From Furfurilactobacillus rossiae DSM 15814 (GTDB lineage Bacteria > Bacillota > Bacilli > Lactobacillales > Lactobacillaceae), in NCBI RefSeq assembly GCF_000428925.1, contig NZ_AUAW01000008.1, positions 1 to 57,215 on the forward strand: a stretch of DNA of 57,215 nucleotides, read 5' to 3'. This document shows positions 8,865 to 16,868 of this stretch, in pieces. The notes under the pieces are model-generated. The model made no database searches, had not been told where the DNA came from, and saw only the letters and a program-made list of their open reading frames with translations. Each line of letters begins with the position of its first letter. Positions within the stretch are counted from its first letter, which is position 1. Position numbers and translations under genes: made by a program.

Positions 8865-9030
8865 CTGGCCTAAAACGCCGTTCCATGAGGACCGGGTTCA
8901 ACCCGCAAAAAACACGGTTTTCCCCCTCGATTATGGGCCGAAACTCACGTCCCATAAGTCGTCCCGCACCACTAAACGGCCAAATTCATGCCGCCAAGTG
9001 GTGCCGACACGGAACTATGTTTCAGGCCAG
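8865..9030. ncRNA. Structured element family B, copy 1
   Basis: This 166-base intergenic element folds into nested stems. The closing stem pairs CTGGCCT (8865-8871) with AGGCCAG (9024-9030), then AAAC/GTTT (8873-8876/9019-9022) and GTTCC/GGAAC (8880-8884/9011-9015). Inside are ACCG/CGGT (8891-8894/8915-8918), TTATGGG/CCCATAA (8931-8937/8951-8957) and GCACCACT/AGTGGTGC (8966-8973/8997-9004). A second copy at 30635-30801 keeps the stems but changes the bases on both sides. Strand of transcription is not certain; I cannot match it to a named RNA class. Confidence 0.7.
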
Positions 9031-9130
9031 CTCCACTCATGTAGCAGTAAATAAACCATTATCAATTTTCTATCCTATGGACAAATGATAAAAATACTTA
9101 CAGACCACTTTTAAATCAAAAGATGCTGAT

Positions 9131-9365
9131 GTTAGTGGATGGTTCATCACTGTGCAGCTGAAGGGCGTCAACAGTGATACCGAGCCGTGAAGGTAACGTT
9201 AATTCGGTGGTTTTCCGAATTTAGGTTACGGACGGTCGCAAAGACTCGAGGTTCTCACGAGGCTTGGCGACGAGGTGAAAGATTCCGGTTTTCAGGGAGC
9301 TTGAACCGGTCCCACGGCGAGCGTGTCAATGTTGACAACCGGAAGCGAAAGCGACATCCACCACA
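9131..9365 (+). ncRNA. Large structured non-coding RNA (possible raiA-motif-like)
   Basis: About 230 bases with many mutually compatible helices: outer GTGGATG (9135-9141) with CATCCAC (9355-9361); ATCACTGT/ACAGTGAT (9146-9153/9171-9178); CGAG+CCGT closing with ACGG and CTCG (9181-9188 with 9232-9235 and 9245-9248); GTAAC/GTTAC (9193-9197/9225-9229) with inner ATTCGG/CCGAAT; CCGGTT/AACCGG (9285-9290/9304-9309); and a GC-GAAA-GC tetraloop hairpin near 9343-9352. The GAAA loop and purine-rich joining segments favour the plus strand. Size and shape recall the raiA motif RNA of Firmicutes, but I could not confirm this and no raiA gene is adjacent. Confidence 0.6.
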
Positions 9366-9375
9366 AAACCGAGTA

Positions 9376-9618
9376 TCAGTTTCGTTGAACCAAAATAGCT
9401 GAATACAGAACATACATTGAGTTAGCTGGATTGTTATACCCTTTGGCTGCCATCTTCTTTAGCAGTTCGTCCAACGCTTGCTTACGATCATTTTCGCCCA
9501 GATCTTGCGCGTCGATTGCTTGAAACTGATTAGCGAAATCAACACCGTCCGACAGATGATATTTCTCCCAGTATGCAGGGGTTAAAAGTGTTGCGTTCAA
9601 TTTACCATGATTTTTCAT
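9376..9618 (-). CDS. Small hypothetical protein (80 aa)
   Basis: An 80-residue soluble protein that I do not recognise. It starts at ATG 9618 after a clear GGAGG with good spacing, which supports that it is a real gene. It is mildly charged and probably alpha-helical (DALDELLKK-type stretch at about 47-58), with no signal peptide or membrane segment. Its 3' end comes within a few bases of, or overlaps in antisense, the structured RNA that ends near 9365, so the two transcripts may interact. No operon partner lies on the same strand nearby. Confidence 0.6.
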   Translation of the reverse strand: MKNHGKLNATLLTPAYWEKYHLSDGVDFANQFQAIDAQDLGENDRKQALDELLKKMAAKGYNNPANSMYVLYSAILVQRN

Positions 9619-9824
9619 GTTTGTTCCTCCATTGATTGAAAGTTAACAATCTGCTTAGACTTATCTTAGCTTAATTTTACCGCCGTTTGTAATCGTTTTC
9701 AAAATCAACCCCACATTGCCCGCGTTTTGCGGTAAAATGTAACAGTTCTCACAAGACATATGAGTGTGCCATCAAAGTTTATTTTTGGCTATAAATTGTG
9801 GCATTTAAGGAGAGTTTGGCAATT

Positions 9825-10880
9825 ATGAAAAAAGCGCTTATTTGGGGTAGCCTAACCGTTGCCTTATTGGCAGTATTGAGTGGCTGTGCAAAGAAACCTC
9901 AAAAGCACACAATGGTAAAAAATCCTTATGAGAAAACTGAGATGGTGATGGGCACCGTCTGCACCCTGTCAATTTACGACAAAGGTAAGAAGTCCGTCAT
10001 TGATAAAGGCTTTAAGGAAATTCATCACATGGACGATGAATCCACGTTGACACGTGGCGGATCACAACTTGATAAAATTAACGCAAATGCCGGCATCAAA
10101 CCTGTTAAAGTGCCTGCAGACTTTTATCCAATGGTTCAAAAAGCCCTCGACGTTTCAGAAAATTCTGAGGGTAGTTTCGACATGGCAATTGGTGCCGTTA
10201 CCAATTTATGGAAAATCGGTTTGCCAGGAGCACGAGTCCCTAAACAGTCAGAAATTGATGCGGCATTGCCGCTTGTCGACTACCATGACGTTCAATTGAA
10301 TGATAAAAATCGTACTGTTTACCTTACCAAGAAAGGCATGCGGCTCGACTTTGGCGGAATTGCAAAAGGTTATATTGCGGACCAAGTCAAAAAGGTCTTT
10401 AAGGAAAACGGCGTTACCTCCGGCATTATTAACTTAGGCGGGAACATAATTGTGATGGGTAATTCGCCGGAAGGCCATAACAAGCCTTGGCAAGTCGGTA
10501 TTCAGAACCCAGTCAAACCTCGCGGTGACGCTGTTGGCACCATTAAAGAATCTGACATGTCAATTGTGACTGCTGGTACCTATGAGCAGTACCTCATGTC
10601 CCACGGTCATAAATACATTTATTTGTTCGATGCCAAAACTGGCTACCCATATGAAAATAATCTAGCCAGTGTCACGATTGTCTCTAAAAAGTCGATTGAC
10701 GGTGACGCCTTATCCAATGCTGCGTTTGATAAGGGACTAAAAGATGGCTTAGCATACATGAATAAGAAGCCCAAAATTCAGGCTATCTTCATTACAAACG
10801 ACAAAAAAATCTACGTTACAGACGGCCTAAAGACCAAGTTTAAATTAGATAAACACACTAATTACAAAATGGGTAATTAG
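9825..10880 (+). CDS. FAD:protein FMN transferase (ApbE), lipoprotein
   Basis: A 351-residue exported lipoprotein with lipobox LSGC at about residues 18-21. ApbE enzymes cut FAD and attach FMN through a phosphoester to Thr/Ser of target proteins outside the membrane. Family motifs are seen: TEMVMGTVCTLSIYD at the start of the fold, FDMAIGAVTNLWKIG, DFGGIAKGYIAD, and the C-terminal SIVTAGTYEQYL with the DA-TGYPY segment. I chose ATG 9825 after AAGGAGAG. A candidate target, the tandem FMN-binding exported protein, is encoded at 15509-16549, and a riboflavin operon is also in the window. Confidence 0.92.
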   Translation: MKKALIWGSLTVALLAVLSGCAKKPQKHTMVKNPYEKTEMVMGTVCTLSIYDKGKKSVIDKGFKEIHHMDDESTLTRGGSQLDKINANAGIKPVKVPADFYPMVQKALDVSENSEGSFDMAIGAVTNLWKIGLPGARVPKQSEIDAALPLVDYHDVQLNDKNRTVYLTKKGMRLDFGGIAKGYIADQVKKVFKENGVTSGIINLGGNIIVMGNSPEGHNKPWQVGIQNPVKPRGDAVGTIKESDMSIVTAGTYEQYLMSHGHKYIYLFDAKTGYPYENNLASVTIVSKKSIDGDALSNAAFDKGLKDGLAYMNKKPKIQAIFITNDKKIYVTDGLKTKFKLDKHTNYKMGN

Positions 10881-10999
10881 CTTACATTAATTAGATGATT
10901 TCTCGAAGCTTATTCACTCGACGACAACAAAAATAATATTGTATAATCCCTCCAAAACACGATGCGTCAATTCGTTCATCCAGGTTTGGGGGGATTTTT

Positions 11000-11446
11000 T
11001 TGAAACAGATTATTCGGGGTTATTTAATTGGCTTACCGGCAATGTTGTTTTTGTTATTACTATTTTCATTACAACCTGGAGTCGGCGTTCGCTTTGCTTT
11101 CAGCCCACTCGACGATTATCTTGTCCTTGCCTATATGAGTTTTCCGTTTGCTCACCAATTCTTCCCAAATTTATTTCACATCCTTCATCTTTCACGACAG
11201 TCTCACCCACGTGAAGTTAACATGCCTTCGCATCAGATCATAACGCCTGCTGTGTCGTTTAGTTTCATGTTTACAGACTACTTCAGCAATCTGGGCGTAA
11301 ACTTTGTGATTGACACGTTAATCATGCTGATCTCACCTTTTTTGGCATTAGCTGACATACTGTTGCTTTCGTTCAACCCACATCAACGTTCAATGGTTCA
11401 AACAAGCAAATTTTATACCAGACCAAAAAGTGGTTCGAGAAAATAA
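11000..11446 (+). CDS. Small membrane protein of unknown function
   Basis: A 148-residue protein with two or three hydrophobic segments (about residues 8-25, 35-60 and 100-122) and a basic C-terminal tail. It starts at TTG 11000 behind a G-rich stretch (GGGGGG). Its stop codon lies in the loop of the terminator that follows, an economical arrangement that supports it being a real gene. It lies 119 bp after apbE on the same strand, with a possible TATAAT-type -10 in the gap. I do not recognise the family; a link to the flavin genes on either side is only positional. Confidence 0.6.
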   Translation: MKQIIRGYLIGLPAMLFLLLLFSLQPGVGVRFAFSPLDDYLVLAYMSFPFAHQFFPNLFHILHLSRQSHPREVNMPSHQIITPAVSFSFMFTDYFSNLGVNFVIDTLIMLISPFLALADILLLSFNPHQRSMVQTSKFYTRPKSGSRK

Positions 11447-11464
11447 CTCTCAAACCACTTTTTT
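11428..11464. terminator. Terminator overlapping the end of the membrane protein gene
   Basis: AAGTGGTT at 11428-11435 pairs with AACCACTT at 11453-11460, followed by a T run on the plus strand. The upstream gene's TAA lies in the loop. It probably also serves the convergent flavoprotein gene. Confidence 0.85.
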
Positions 11465-11484
11465 CAGTATTATTAACACACTAT

Positions 11485-12882
11485 TTAGCCTTTGATGTAA
11501 TCGTAAACTTGTTCCCCAGCCTGACGACCAAAGATTACCGTTTCAGCGATCGAGTTTCCGCCGATCCGGTTGTTACCGTGCAATCCGCCGACAACTTCAC
11601 CGCCAGCAAATAAGCCTGGAATGATCTGACCGCTTTCGTCCAATACTTGCGTCTTATGGTTGGCCTTGATGCCACCCATTGTGTAGTGAATTGCGGGTGC
11701 AATATGAATAGCAAAGAATGGTCCAGCTGAAATATCACGATCCATACCAGTTGAGCGACCGAATTCTTTATCATCGTGATCAGCCACAGCGGTGTTCCAC
11801 GTGGAAACAGTTGATGACAACGTGTCAACATCCATATTCAGTTTGCCAGCCAATTCTGACAGACTTGGACCTGTTACAACCAAACCAATACTGTCATAGA
11901 ACTCAATGGCTTTAACACGTGAACGAATACCTTGATCCAAAATCAGATAAGCACTGTGCTCTGGCAGAGCTGTAATGGCATTAGAAACTACCTTACGCGT
12001 CGTTAATTCATTAACGAACCGTTTGCCTTGCGCATTAACCAAAATGGCACCTTCGCCACGGACGGCTTCACCAATCAAGAATGCATGCGGGTTATCTTGT
12101 TGTACAGTTGGGTGTACCTGAATTTGATCCATCTGAACTAAAGCAGCACCGGCGTCTGTTGCTAACTTCAAACCATCACCAGTTGCCCCGGGTTGGTTCG
12201 TCGTCTTGTAGCCCTTCAAGTCAGGACGGTACTTTTCAATCATATCGTTGTTGGCACCGAAACCACCTGTTGCCAAGATAACAGCTTTACCGCCAACCAC
12301 CTTTTGGCTGCCATCAGGCAATGTTGCGTTAACGCCCGTAACTTTGCCATCTGAATCTTTCACCAAGCTGTTGACCGTTACGCCAGTGAACAGTGGTAAT
12401 TCGTCCTTCTGAACGACCTTTGATAACTCAGTAACCAAGAACGCACCAATTGGCGCCATGCTTGCTGGCCGGTGAGTCCGCATTTTGCTCATCCCACCAG
12501 TGATGGTAATATCGTCTAAACGAATACCGTGGTCAGCTAACCAATCAATTGATAAAGCAGCGTGTGAACTGAAATAGCCAAGCAACTCTTTATCGTTTAA
12601 ATCACCACCGCCCTTAAGGGTTTCAGCGTAAAGGTCCTCGTAACTGTCGACAACACCATGATGTAACTGAACATTGGTTTCAGCGGCGTTCATCCCAGAT
12701 GAAGCACGCATCGTGTTACCACCAATTTTTGGCATCTTTTCAAAGATAACCGGCTTCAATCCAAGTTCATGTGCCTGAATGGCAGCTACCATCCCAGTAC
12801 TTCCTGAGCCGATGATGACAACATCATAGCTGTCCTGAAGTGCATTGATATCAGTTGGTTGAAAACGAAATTTTTCGGCCAT
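11485..12882 (-). CDS. Fumarate reductase-like FAD flavoprotein
   Basis: A 465-residue flavoenzyme of the fumarate reductase/succinate dehydrogenase flavoprotein (flavocytochrome c) family. The FAD-binding GSGSTGMVAA lies near residue 26. Active-site type segments follow: QIQVHPT, GEAVRGEGAILVN with the proton-shuttle Arg, HYTMGG, and C-terminal GLFAGGEVVGGLHGNNRIGGNS. It has neither a signal peptide nor the FMN-binding domain found in many longer family members, so it is probably cytosolic and needs a separate electron donor. Start at 12882 follows AAGGAG. Role: fumarate or another enoate as electron sink; the exact substrate is not readable. Confidence 0.88.
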   Translation of the reverse strand: MAEKFRFQPTDINALQDSYDVVIIGSGSTGMVAAIQAHELGLKPVIFEKMPKIGGNTMRASSGMNAAETNVQLHHGVVDSYEDLYAETLKGGGDLNDKELLGYFSSHAALSIDWLADHGIRLDDITITGGMSKMRTHRPASMAPIGAFLVTELSKVVQKDELPLFTGVTVNSLVKDSDGKVTGVNATLPDGSQKVVGGKAVILATGGFGANNDMIEKYRPDLKGYKTTNQPGATGDGLKLATDAGAALVQMDQIQVHPTVQQDNPHAFLIGEAVRGEGAILVNAQGKRFVNELTTRKVVSNAITALPEHSAYLILDQGIRSRVKAIEFYDSIGLVVTGPSLSELAGKLNMDVDTLSSTVSTWNTAVADHDDKEFGRSTGMDRDISAGPFFAIHIAPAIHYTMGGIKANHKTQVLDESGQIIPGLFAGGEVVGGLHGNNRIGGNSIAETVIFGRQAGEQVYDYIKG

Positions 12883-13048
12883 TTTAATTGACGCTCCTTA
12901 TTTGTTTGCAAAATGAGTGACTAAAATTGATTCTATTTAGGAATTGGATGTGCCATCGATCAAACTTTGCTCTGTAATTCACTAATACTAGCAGAAGAGA
13001 CGACACATCACTTACGTCGTAAGCATAAACGATGTGCCTAATCATAGT

Positions 13049-13058
13049 CAAACGTTTG
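13049..13058. promoter_or_regulatory. AAACGTTT-centred palindrome
   Basis: CAAACGTTTG, the same core as the LacI operators at 4237 and 4269, lies in the divergent gap between the flavoprotein and the VOC gene. A LacI/CcpA-family site is possible, but no adjacent LacI gene supports it. Confidence 0.35.
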
Positions 13059-13131
13059 TGAATTAATTAATTTTGTTAATATGGTAAGCTGAACTTAATA
13101 TCAACGCCACACAACAGGAGGTGTGTATACA

Positions 13132-13536
13132 ATGCAATTTTTACCTTATCTCACGTTTCACGGTCAGGCATATAAGGCACTAAAATTCTATCAATCAGTT
13201 TTTGGCGGTCACCTAGATATCCAGCGTGCAGGTGAACTGTTTGAAACCAGCGATAACAAAACAGCCAATCTAGTGGTGCATGGTGTGTTAACCATCGATG
13301 CAGACTTTCAAATTACGGCACTCGATGTTATCCCCGGTGCACCAGACATCCAGTCAGGAGCAACGGTTTCTATGGGTCTCCATTTTAACAACGCAAAAAA
13401 AGCAGCCGGCATCTACGGCCAACTATCCGAAAACGGTCAGCGTGTCATTGACTTCACTCCAAAAGATTGGGGCGGCTTCTTCGGGATTATCACGGACCAA
13501 TTTGGTGTCCGTTGGAATATCGACGCCACCGCCTGA
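13132..13536 (+). CDS. VOC family (PhnB-like) protein
   Basis: A 134-residue protein of the vicinal oxygen chelate/glyoxalase superfamily, PhnB branch. Typical features are the opening FLPYLTFHGQAYKALKFYQSVFGG, the middle SMGLHFNNAKKAAGIYGQLSENG, and the end WGGFFGIITDQFGVRWNID. The ATG at 13132 is chosen because CAGGAGG lies upstream and the GTG at 13123 overlaps it. These proteins are metal-binding or metal-less folds of mostly unknown substrate. It is divergent from the flavoprotein and convergent with the ABC-F gene. Confidence 0.85.
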   Translation: MQFLPYLTFHGQAYKALKFYQSVFGGHLDIQRAGELFETSDNKTANLVVHGVLTIDADFQITALDVIPGAPDIQSGATVSMGLHFNNAKKAAGIYGQLSENGQRVIDFTPKDWGGFFGIITDQFGVRWNIDATA

Positions 13537-13569
13537 TTAACGCAGGAAAATATTGATTCAAATAAAAAA

Positions 13570-13616
13570 GTCTATTTCACCCGTGCCTCAAAAATTGAGG
13601 TGCGATAGAAATAGAC
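13570..13616. terminator. Bidirectional terminator after the VOC gene
   Basis: GTCTATTTC at 13570-13578 pairs with GAAATAGAC at 13608-13616, with an inner CCTCA/TGAGG hairpin and A/T runs on both flanks. It separates two convergent genes. Confidence 0.85.
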
Positions 13617-13709
13617 GTTTTTTGATTACTAAGTTTACATGGCACGCAAATATCAGCCGAAGGCGGCAAGCAAGGCTATCCCTCAAACGCCTGAGTAGAC
13701 ATAAAACTT

Positions 13710-15335
13710 CTAGTCGTACAAATCATGAACCTGTTTTTGAACAACTTCATGTTCCAAAAAGTCATCGTACTTCGTGTCGAATCGTTCAACTAGTCCTTTG
13801 CTGGTCACTTCAATGATGTGATCTGCAATCGTTTGAATGAACTCATGGTCATGTGACGTAAACACAATAGAACCCTTAAAATCAATCAGACTGTTGTTCA
13901 ATGCCGTGATTGATTCCAAGTCCAAGTGGTTAGTTGGATCATCCATCAATAAGACGTTCGCCTTACTCAGCATCATCTTGGACAGCATTGAACGGACCTT
14001 TTCACCACCGGACATGACACTCACCTGGCGCATGACATCCTCGCCGGAGAATAACATCTTACCAAGGAACCCGCGTAAGAATGTGTTGTCATCCTCACCC
14101 TTCGGCGCATACTGCCGAAGCCAGTCAATGACAGTCAAATCAGAGTCCGTGAACTCGCTATTAATATCACGTGGCAAGTACGTTTTCTTAACCGTTTGTC
14201 CCCAAGTGACCGTGCCCGTATCAGGTTTCATTTCCCCGGAAATAATTTGCATCAAAGTTGTCGTCGCCAGTTCATTACGGCTGATCAATACCGTTTTATC
14301 TCCAGGACGCAGTGTGAACGTAATGTTATCAAGAATCTTCACACCTTCGATGGTTTTCGAAACATCCTCAACACGCAGTAAATCGTTCCCAAGTTCACGT
14401 TCTGGCGTGAACTGAATAAACGGGTATTTCCGTGTTGACGGCTTAATGTCATCAAGCGTAATCTTGTCCAACTGCTTCTTACGCGAAGTCGCCTGTTTAG
14501 ACTTCGACGCATTGGCACTAAACCGGGCAATGAAGTCTTGCAGTTCCTTAATCTGTTCCTCTTTTTTCTGGTTGGCACTAGACTTCAGTTTGGCAGCCAA
14601 TTCACTACTTTCCATCCAGAAATCATAGTTTCCCACAAAGAGCGTAATCTTGCCAAAATCGACATCACAGATATGGGTACAAACTTGATTCAAGAAATGC
14701 CGGTCATGTGAAACCACAATCACGGTGTTATCGTAGTCAGCCAAGAAATTTTCCAACCAGGCGATGGATTGAACATCCAGTCCGTTTGTCGGTTCGTCCA
14801 ACAGCAGAATGTCGGGATTGCCAAACAACGCCTGACCAAGTAACACTTTCACCTTTTGTGGCTCAGTCAATTCGCTCATTTTCATGTGGTGCATGGATTC
14901 ATCAATGCCAAGCGCTTGCAACATCTGGCTGGCTTCGGCCTCGGCATTCCAACCGTCCATTTCAGCAAAGTCGCCTTCTAATTCAGCAGCGCGCATACCA
15001 TCTTCATCACTGAAGTCCGGCTTAGCATATAAGGCGTCCTTTTCTTGCATAATGGCATACAACTTAGCGTGGCCTTGAATGACCGTGTTCAAAACTTCTT
15101 CATCTTCGAAGGCAAAATGGTTCTGGTTCAAACTGGACATCCGTTCGTTGGGTCCGAGTGAAACAGTTCCAGTCGTTGGCTTTAATTTACCTTCAATAAT
15201 CTTTAGGAAGGTCGATTTCCCTGCACCGTTTGCCCCAATTACACCGTAACAATTACCCGCGGTGAATTTAAGGTTGATATCTTCATACAGCTTTCGTGTG
15301 CCGAACTGCATGCTGACGTTGTTTACTGTTAACAT
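13710..15335 (-). CDS. ABC-F family ATPase (YkpA/YbiT-like)
   Basis: A 541-residue cytosolic protein with two ABC ATPase domains and no membrane segment, as in ABC-F translation factors. The first domain has Walker A GANGAGKST (about residues 32-40), then LTEPQKVKVLLGQALFG and Walker B ILLLDEPTNGLD. A charged linker rich in K/E/Q (about 235-300) follows. The second domain has VMSGGEKVRSMLSK and LLMDDPTNHLD. The second P-loop reads SRNELATTT and lacks the Lys normally needed to hold ATP phosphates. Start at 15335 follows GAGAGGA; the reading from 15383 has no ribosome binding site. Role: ribosome E-site factor by family, target unknown. Confidence 0.9.
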   Translation of the reverse strand: MLTVNNVSMQFGTRKLYEDINLKFTAGNCYGVIGANGAGKSTFLKIIEGKLKPTTGTVSLGPNERMSSLNQNHFAFEDEEVLNTVIQGHAKLYAIMQEKDALYAKPDFSDEDGMRAAELEGDFAEMDGWNAEAEASQMLQALGIDESMHHMKMSELTEPQKVKVLLGQALFGNPDILLLDEPTNGLDVQSIAWLENFLADYDNTVIVVSHDRHFLNQVCTHICDVDFGKITLFVGNYDFWMESSELAAKLKSSANQKKEEQIKELQDFIARFSANASKSKQATSRKKQLDKITLDDIKPSTRKYPFIQFTPERELGNDLLRVEDVSKTIEGVKILDNITFTLRPGDKTVLISRNELATTTLMQIISGEMKPDTGTVTWGQTVKKTYLPRDINSEFTDSDLTVIDWLRQYAPKGEDDNTFLRGFLGKMLFSGEDVMRQVSVMSGGEKVRSMLSKMMLSKANVLLMDDPTNHLDLESITALNNSLIDFKGSIVFTSHDHEFIQTIADHIIEVTSKGLVERFDTKYDDFLEHEVVQKQVHDLYD

Positions 15336-15464
15336 TAATATCCTCTCGTCTTTAAGAAAAAGCCGCGTCATAAAAATGTTCATGCCACAGCTTTATATAG
15401 TGTTGTATAAGTTGTTCTAGGTTATCACATTTTCGGCCCTGCGTCTAAGCCTCGTTGGCACAAA

Positions 15465-15493
15465 AAAGCCTCCACCATAGATGGTGGAAGCTT
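15465..15493 (-). terminator. Terminator of the FMN-binding protein gene
   Basis: AAAGC-CT-CCACCAT at 15465-15478 pairs with ATGGTGG-AA-GCTTT at 15481-15493, followed by T's on the minus strand. It lies 16 bases past the stop of the exported FMN-binding protein. Confidence 0.85.
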
Positions 15494-15508
15494 TTTAAAA
15501 TGATTCAA

Positions 15509-16549
15509 TTATTGATTGGAAGTTGCAGTAGTAGCGATTGACTTCAAGTAGTTGTTAGAGTCAACTAACGTAGCACCTGAAACAAGGTTACTCTTCTTGC
15601 TTACGGTCTTGTTAGCTTGAGTCGTGATTTGTGCAGCAGTCTTACCAGCAGCCCACTTGTTGATGGCGTTGATTGATTGCATACGACCTTGCTTAGACTT
15701 AGCAAGTTTCTTCATCAAAGCAGAGTACTTCTTGTCGTTGGCTTGCTTGGAAATCAAGATTTCGTTACTCTTGTAACCTTCTTTACCAAACTTGGAGTAA
15801 CTGTTTGGAACACCCTTGTAGCCCTTGTTTTGCTTTGTGTTAATGAACTGGAATTCGTCAATGCTTGAAGCAGCAACTTTGTCACCACTCATGGCAACTG
15901 TCGTAACAGCAAATGATTCATTACCATGTGGGGCACCATTAGTTTGCTTCAGCACAACATTATCACCAGAAACTTTGGATCCCTTAGTGGTGTAACCTTT
16001 GGTAGCCGCATCAGCGATAGCCTTAACGTAACCGTTCGTGCTGGTTAAAGTAGCACCAGAGATAACCTTCTTCTGCATTGCCTTGTTCTTCTTAGCAGCA
16101 GCGTAAAGTTGACTAGCGGTCTTGCCCTTGACATAGTTCTCAATGGCAGTCAAAGATTCTTCACGGCCCTTAGTTGAATGAGCAATATTCTTCATCAGTG
16201 CAGAGTATGCTTTGTCGTTGTTAGCTTTGGAAATTAAAGTTTCGCCCTTCTTGTAACCTTCTTGGCCAAACTTTTTGTCACTGTTAGGAACACTGGTAAA
16301 GCCCTTCGACTGTGATGTCTTGATGAATTGGAATTCATCAACCTTAGCAGCCAAGATCTTCTTACCTTTCATGGCAACAGTCGTAACACCAAATGATTCG
16401 TTGTTGTGAGGACTGCCATCCAATTGTTTGATGACAACTTGGTTATTATTTGAACTAGCCTTAGCAGTTCCTGATGGTAATACTACTAATGAACTGCCCA
16501 TGGTTAATGCTGCAGCAACAGTAGCTGCCTTCATACCTAATTTGTTCAT
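15509..16549 (-). CDS. Exported tandem FMN-binding protein
   Basis: A 346-residue secreted protein with signal peptide (MNKLGMKAATVAAALTMGSS... ending near AKA, residue 31). It consists of two homologous repeats, about residues 36-182 and 197-341. Each begins with VV-KQ-(D/N)G-PH-NESF-VTTVAM, has a DEFQFI strand, and ends in an SGAT motif (Thr167 and Thr327), the usual acceptor site for FMN attached by ApbE. Such two-domain proteins (PplA of Listeria) carry electrons outside the membrane. There is no lipobox or LPXTG, so retention at the surface is unexplained. ApbE is encoded 5 kb away. Start at 16549 follows AAGGGG. Confidence 0.78.
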   Translation of the reverse strand: MNKLGMKAATVAAALTMGSSLVVLPSGTAKASSNNNQVVIKQLDGSPHNNESFGVTTVAMKGKKILAAKVDEFQFIKTSQSKGFTSVPNSDKKFGQEGYKKGETLISKANNDKAYSALMKNIAHSTKGREESLTAIENYVKGKTASQLYAAAKKNKAMQKKVISGATLTSTNGYVKAIADAATKGYTTKGSKVSGDNVVLKQTNGAPHGNESFAVTTVAMSGDKVAASSIDEFQFINTKQNKGYKGVPNSYSKFGKEGYKSNEILISKQANDKKYSALMKKLAKSKQGRMQSINAINKWAAGKTAAQITTQANKTVSKKSNLVSGATLVDSNNYLKSIATTATSNQ

Positions 16550-16793
16550 TATGTAATGCACCCCTTGTGATTTAATTTTCATACTCTTTACAGTAATAAA
16601 TTTTAGCACTGCAATTGGCGTTTGTATAGCGATTTTTGTAAGCGATTACTAAACTATTAGTATCATCTTCTGTTATCTTTTTTAGCCAATCAAACCTTTT
16701 TTCAATAGATTGCTCAATTAGTCCCTATTTAAGTTACATTTTTGAACATTTAAAGATGGTTCTCCCAGTGACGAGGTAAAATTGACAAAATAA

Positions 16794-16827
16794 AACGACG
16801 ATTCTTAAATTTTTAAGAATCGTCGTT
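16794..16827. terminator. Terminator of the giant surface protein gene
   Basis: AACGACGATTCTTAAA pairs with its exact complement across 16794-16827. On the minus strand TTTTATTTT follows. It lies 42 bases downstream of the giant gene's stop. Confidence 0.9.
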
Positions 16828-16868
16828 CATGTCTAAATGCAGTTCGCTAATAAAACATTCCACAGGCT

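Noticed and set aside
11793-11810. Fourth parS-like sequence inside the flavoprotein gene
   Set aside because: The palindrome has a one-base insertion relative to parS and is in coding sequence; considered chance.
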